Part shown: positions 58,860-64,000 of the stretch, one piece after another | Numbering within the stretch: the first letter of the stretch is position 1 | Layout: each line of letters begins with the position of its first letter | NCBI RefSeq assembly: GCF_014636095.1 | Contig: NZ_BMDV01000001.1 | Location: 463,706-527,705 of the forward strand | Direction: 5' to 3' | Length of the DNA: 64,000 bases | Source of the DNA: Acinetobacter modestus | Lineage (GTDB): Bacteria > Pseudomonadota > Gammaproteobacteria > Pseudomonadales > Moraxellaceae | Program-made: the position numbers and the translations under genes | The notes under the pieces: model-generated | Databases searched by the model: none | What the model saw: only the letters and a program-made list of their open reading frames with translations | Told to the model about the DNA's origin: nothing

Positions 58860-59591
58860 ATGGTGGAGTTACCCTTTCAGCACGCCCAAGCGTTGAATGT
58901 TCAACAAAATCGTGCTTTGGCATTGGCTGCTGTGTTTCAAGCAACTCAGCTCACGCATATGACTGCAATGGCGGGTCAGCAAAGTATTGGCGATAGCGGT
59001 AATTTTTATTTTGAACTACTGATTAAAGCCAGTCTTAATATTCGCCCAGCCACCAATAATGCCACTCAAACTTTAGATTTTTTTAATCAACTTGCAGATA
59101 TCTCTCTTGGTTTAAAAACATTAGAAGGTTGTATAACCCAACCTTTTAATACTGCTCCTAAATCTCGTTTTCCGAAAATGTCGACTGCTAAACTCCCAAT
59201 GTCTTATGCAATGGCTTTATTGCAATTAGAAAAGAAAGTGTATAGCAATCCTGAATACGTCAAAATTATCGAAGCAGCTCAGCAAAAAATATTAAAACAG
59301 CTTTCATTTTTCGATAACAATTATTTGCACCCAAGTATTATTGCCAACCTTGCACAAACTTATGTGGAAACAGCGGGGCAAATCAATCCTCGCATTTTAG
59401 TTCGCGGTAATGCTGAAGCATTTAAAGACATCAATCATACCAACCGTATTCGTGCATGCTTATTTACTGGCTTACAACTTGCACATTTATGGAAGCAGCT
59501 CGGTGGTAGCTCTTGGAGTATGATTTTTACTAAACGTAAGTTATTACAAGATATTCAAGCTCTCGCTCGTTTACAGTATCAGGTGGTATAA
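58860..59591 (+). CDS. hflD: High-frequency lysogenisation protein HflD
   Basis: A 243-residue helical protein of the HflD family: [20 protein letters not shown] near the start, then [17 protein letters not shown] and [20 protein letters not shown] near the end. In E. coli, HflD is a peripheral membrane protein that binds lambda CII and lowers lysogeny; its host role is unclear. It lies between mnmA and purB. The AAGGAAATTGGAAGCGAAGC run before the ATG supplies a weak ribosome site. Confidence 0.9.
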   Translation: MVELPFQHAQALNVQQNRALALAAVFQATQLTHMTAMAGQQSIGDSGNFYFELLIKASLNIRPATNNATQTLDFFNQLADISLGLKTLEGCITQPFNTAPKSRFPKMSTAKLPMSYAMALLQLEKKVYSNPEYVKIIEAAQQKILKQLSFFDNNYLHPSIIANLAQTYVETAGQINPRILVRGNAEAFKDINHTNRIRACLFTGLQLAHLWKQLGGSSWSMIFTKRKLLQDIQALARLQYQVV

Positions 59592-59636
59592 ACCGATGCT
59601 AAGACGAATTTATTTTTATGTTTATTCCAAAATTAA

Positions 59637-61034
<1,398 letters not shown>

Positions 61035-61044
61035 GTTTTGTTGA

Positions 61045-61078
61045 TAAAAAAGCAAAGCCGAGGCTTTGCTTTTTTATT
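61045..61078 (+). terminator. purB terminator
   Basis: Stem aaaaaagcaaagcc / ggctttgctttttt, then T-rich DNA. Confidence 0.9.
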
Positions 61079-61145
61079 TCTTAATTTTGCTAGTTAAAAT
61101 CATCAGAATCCCAACGATTTTAACTAATCACCACCCGATTCTTAT

Positions 61146-62819
61146 TTAAAAACGTTTACTTAAATTAAGCCAAGCTTCGACATCATTACGCTTATCAATG
61201 CTATCAGGTTGCGAACCTATCGGGAACCCAACAGTTAATGCTGCTTGCCATTGCATTACATTTGACCAGTTTAGTCCAAAACCTGCACTACTAATCTGTT
61301 CTATATTTTTGCCCGTTAAACCACCCCACTCTCGTGCTTGGTGTTTAACCGTTGCCGTATCGACATAGATCTTCGCTGCAAGTTGATTTTGTGCAGAAGC
61401 ATATAAACTCTGTCTAAGTTCAGACAAAACGTAATATCCAGTTGAACCACTTAACGCACTGTTTTTATATCCTGCAATATTCGACGCACCACCAACACTA
61501 AATTGCTGAGCACTATCTAAATTGTCAGGGCTATATTGTGCTTGTAAAGCTGCATAGATTTGGGTTTTTGAACCATTTAAATTTTGCAACCGAGAGACAT
61601 TCATAAAGGCACTAACAAATTCACCTTGTGTTTTTGCTGTTGCTTGATCACCAAGTTCTGCCATCGCATTTTTAAAATTAACTCGTCCAATATCTGTTGC
61701 AACGCCAAGTTGAGTTAAGCCACCACCTGCAAAATCATCATATTGCGAAGCATCTAAACGAATACGCCCAACATCAATATTCCGATCCCGATAAATTTCT
61801 GCGACGTTAATATCATCTTTCAGGCGTTTATGATCATATTGCACACCCAAAATCACTTCACTACGATTATTCAATAATATTGGTTGATTCAACCATACAC
61901 TGATTTGTTGTGCTGTGCCTGTTGCATCTAAAGCTTTATATTCTTTACCTAATTCATAGGCTAAATCTGAATAACTCGCACCTAAACGTGTCCCGATACC
62001 ATTAATTGTTGCTTCATAGCCCAATCGACCAAAGTTTAAATTACCCGATGTCATACCATCCACAGTCAAGCGATCACCCAAACGCAAAGCATTATTGACT
62101 GCAACGCCAGCATTTAAACGCACTTCATGGGTATATTCATTGCCATAATTATCCAAACCGACATAGCCTGCCAGTGATGATGTTGGCTGAATATCAATTG
62201 TTAAATCACTGGTTCCAGCATAACGCCCTGCACTAATGATATTACGTGTTTGAATCCCATCTAAACGATTCAACAATTTAAGCTGCTGCTGCAAGGTCGC
62301 CGAGTCAATAATATTGCCAGGCTGTAACGGCTGCAAAATAGCTAGTATTAATTGTGGCGATGTTTTGGTTTGGTTATTGATAATGATACGATCATATTTT
62401 GCCTCTAAAATCGCAATCTTAACCACACCATTTTTCAAACTTTGTACAGGTAAATACGCCCGACTATAGGGATAACCATGCTGTTGATAATAAGCCGTAA
62501 TCCGTTTCGTTAATTGCTGTAAATCAGCAAGTGTCAACATCTTAGTTTCAGCATCGGCAACCAAAGCATGCAAATCTGCTGTGCTAATGCTCTGGTTTCC
62601 TGTAATTACAATCTGTTCAACTTTAACTTGCTGTTGAGCATCTGCTTGTGCAATTTGTATTTGTGCAGGCTGCTCAATATTCACCTCAGCTTGAGGTTGG
62701 TATTGCTGTATGGTTTGCTGTTGTAGAAGTAGTCCAGCATTTGGCACATTATCCGCAAAAACTGAAAAACTACTCAGTGAAAGCATACTCATTAATAATG
62801 TTGTCTTCGGATATAACAT
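61146..62819 (-). CDS. Two-partner secretion transporter (TpsB, ShlB/FhaC/HecB family)
   Basis: A 557-residue outer-membrane TpsB protein. After a signal peptide (about residues 1-22, ending VFA) and a Gln-rich linker, it has a POTRA domain (VKVEQIVITGNQSISTADLH through about 135: TAYYQQHGYPYSRAYLPVQS) and a 16-strand barrel ending in the C-terminal Phe (LNLSKRF). The conserved motif region FSVGGASNIAGYKNSALSGS is present. It secretes the partner exoprotein, whose gene lies directly upstream with only two bases between, so they form one operon. Confidence 0.92.
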   Translation of the reverse strand: MLYPKTTLLMSMLSLSSFSVFADNVPNAGLLLQQQTIQQYQPQAEVNIEQPAQIQIAQADAQQQVKVEQIVITGNQSISTADLHALVADAETKMLTLADLQQLTKRITAYYQQHGYPYSRAYLPVQSLKNGVVKIAILEAKYDRIIINNQTKTSPQLILAILQPLQPGNIIDSATLQQQLKLLNRLDGIQTRNIISAGRYAGTSDLTIDIQPTSSLAGYVGLDNYGNEYTHEVRLNAGVAVNNALRLGDRLTVDGMTSGNLNFGRLGYEATINGIGTRLGASYSDLAYELGKEYKALDATGTAQQISVWLNQPILLNNRSEVILGVQYDHKRLKDDINVAEIYRDRNIDVGRIRLDASQYDDFAGGGLTQLGVATDIGRVNFKNAMAELGDQATAKTQGEFVSAFMNVSRLQNLNGSKTQIYAALQAQYSPDNLDSAQQFSVGGASNIAGYKNSALSGSTGYYVLSELRQSLYASAQNQLAAKIYVDTATVKHQAREWGGLTGKNIEQISSAGFGLNWSNVMQWQAALTVGFPIGSQPDSIDKRNDVEAWLNLSKRF

Positions 62820-62821
62820 AA

Positions 62822-64000
62822 TTAAAAATTCCCCGTTAATGTGTGAATACCGTCCATGTTGATGCCATCACCAATAATTTCTATTTCGATGTTATCCGAC
62901 TGTTTTGGTTTATTTGCTTGTGGAGCAAAATGGATCGCTCGCTGATATGGATTACCTAATAAATCTTGCCAAATTGAGAGATCAGGTTGGCTCGGTTTTT
63001 CAGGTACGATAGGTGGTTTTGGATCAACCAATGGCGCTTCAATTTTCAACATTCCAGCAGTAAATGTCAGATCATAGTTCTGATCATGACCGCCGACCTG
63101 ATTCTGATAGTTCCCTGTTGAAATAGCGCTTGCACCTGTCGCCGTTACATTTGTTAAAACTTCAGCACCTTCTCCATTCACTAAGCCTTGAGCAGTGAAA
63201 CCAGTGACATGTTGTTGCTGACCGTTATAAATCGTCGTTAAACTATTACCAATGACTTGTGCTTTGGCTTTTGCAATACTTGCTTGAGTCTGACTATTTG
63301 CTTGTAAGCTATAGTTGGCTGCATCTGTACCAGTTAAATTGCCTGATACATTTACATTCTTGTTTGAGCCTGCATTCTTATCTGCAAAATGTCCTTGCGC
63401 ATTCAGATTGACTTGGTCACCTGTGATCAAACCGTTCAAGCTACCATTTACAATTGCACTGGTTGTACCGTCGTAAACTTTGTCTTGAGCTGTCAATACG
63501 CCTGTGATTTGTTTCTTACTGATATTCGCTTGAGTCTGACTATTCGCTTGTAAGCTATAGTTGCCTGCATCTGTACCTGTTAAATTACCTGATACATTTA
63601 CATTCTTGTTTGAGCCTGCATTCTTATCAGCAAATTGTCCTTGCGCATTCAGATTAACTTGATCACCTGCAATCAAACCATTCAAGCTACCATTGACGAT
63701 CGCACTGGTTGTACCGTCATAGACTTTATCTTGAGCGGTTAATACACTTGTGATTTGTTTCTTGCTAATGTTGGCTTGTGCTGAGGTATTCGCTGCAAGA
63801 TCGTAGTTGCCTGCATCTGTACCACTTAAATTGCTTGATACATTGACCGTCTTATTCGAAGCTGCATTTTTATCGGCAAATTGTCCTTGGGCATTTAGGT
63901 TAACTTGGTCACCTGTAATCAAACCATTCAAACTACCATTCACAATCGCACTAGTCGTACCGTCATAGACTTTGTCTTGAGCAGTGATGCTGCCTGTGAT
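62822..64000 (-). CDS. TpsA-type exoprotein with YDG repeats, C-terminal part (runs off the window)
   Basis: The reading frame is open to base 64000, so the start lies beyond the edge; at least 392 residues are visible. It contains about four repeats of 82 residues with the YDG/MBG pattern KVYDGTTSAIVNGSLNGL, then GDQVNLNAQGQFADKNAGSN and NVNVSGNLTGTDAGNYSL. One divergent MBG-like repeat follows, then a Pro-rich linker (EAPLVDPKPPIVPEKPSQPD) and a tail with no cysteine or known toxin domain. It is secreted by the adjacent TpsB. The repeats probably extend the adhesin from the cell. Confidence 0.85.
   Translation of the reverse strand: MTGSITAQDKVYDGTTSAIVNGSLNGLITGDQVNLNAQGQFADKNAASNKTVNVSSNLSGTDAGNYDLAANTSAQANISKKQITSVLTAQDKVYDGTTSAIVNGSLNGLIAGDQVNLNAQGQFADKNAGSNKNVNVSGNLTGTDAGNYSLQANSQTQANISKKQITGVLTAQDKVYDGTTSAIVNGSLNGLITGDQVNLNAQGHFADKNAGSNKNVNVSGNLTGTDAANYSLQANSQTQASIAKAKAQVIGNSLTTIYNGQQQHVTGFTAQGLVNGEGAEVLTNVTATGASAISTGNYQNQVGGHDQNYDLTFTAGMLKIEAPLVDPKPPIVPEKPSQPDLSIWQDLLGNPYQRAIHFAPQANKPKQSDNIEIEIIGDGINMDGIHTLTGNF
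63223..64000 (-). repeat. 246-bp tandem coding repeats in the exoprotein
   Basis: Marker positions such as cgtc(a/g)t at 63469, 63715 and 63961 are exactly 246 bp apart, equal to 82 codons. The copies are near-identical at the DNA level, so recombination could change the copy number. Confidence 0.85.

Overview
The window looks like an Acinetobacter chromosome. The DNA is AT-rich. The housekeeping genes (long-form ArgG, FadH, EF-P/EpmB, SurE-NlpD, MnmA-HflD-PurB, an AmpG with a large insert, a Lon-like AAA protease, paired small MCR_0457-like secreted proteins) fit that genus. The species cannot be fixed from the sequence alone.

Layout. 1-2.0 kb: a metallo-beta-lactamase-fold hydrolase and a short-chain dehydrogenase. 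2.3-8.4 kb: an envelope uptake locus on the plus strand with a DUF4331 exported protein, a small lipoprotein, a His-rich TPR protein, a TonB-dependent receptor and its own TonB-like protein. 8.4-11.1 kb: a decayed genomic-island stub downstream of tRNA-Ser(UGA), made of broken AlpA, recombination-directionality-like, YqaJ-like and integrase genes. A second, more decayed scrap of one of these genes lies at about 2.05-2.13 kb. 11.2-16.0 kb: core genes fadH, argG, a pirin and a small membrane protein.

16.41-31.39 kb: an integrated element in the 3' end of tRNA-Val(GAC), bounded by a 16-bp direct repeat, with matching integrase-arm-like repeats inside both ends. It carries a Fic protein whose promoter is flanked by two triplets of a 12-bp-spaced repeat, an IS982-like transposase remnant, and a two-gene unit made of a 1311-aa STAND/NACHT-type NTPase with a C-terminal PD-(D/E)XK nuclease plus a DUF4365-TPR protein. 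It also carries a filamentous-phage-type (II/X) replication protein with an AlpA-like partner, a lipoprotein, two tandem paralogous HTH regulators, a Septu-type PtuA/PtuB pair and a tyrosine integrase. The NTPase-nuclease/DUF4365-TPR pair is the best candidate here for an undescribed defence system.

31.5-64 kb is mostly core: a MoxR-DUF58-transglutaminase operon, ybdD-cstA, efp divergent from epmB, a PilZ-like gene overlapping a FimX-like degenerate EAL protein, rpmE, an SBF-like transporter, gloA-ampG, a Lon-like protease, a LysR regulator, surE-nlpD, two small secreted paralogues, dacC, a gamma-carbonic anhydrase, a DUF4262 gene, and a NUDIX-mnmA-hflD-purB cluster. The window ends in a two-partner secretion locus: a TpsB transporter and the C-terminal part of a TpsA exoprotein with 82-residue YDG repeats that runs off the right edge.
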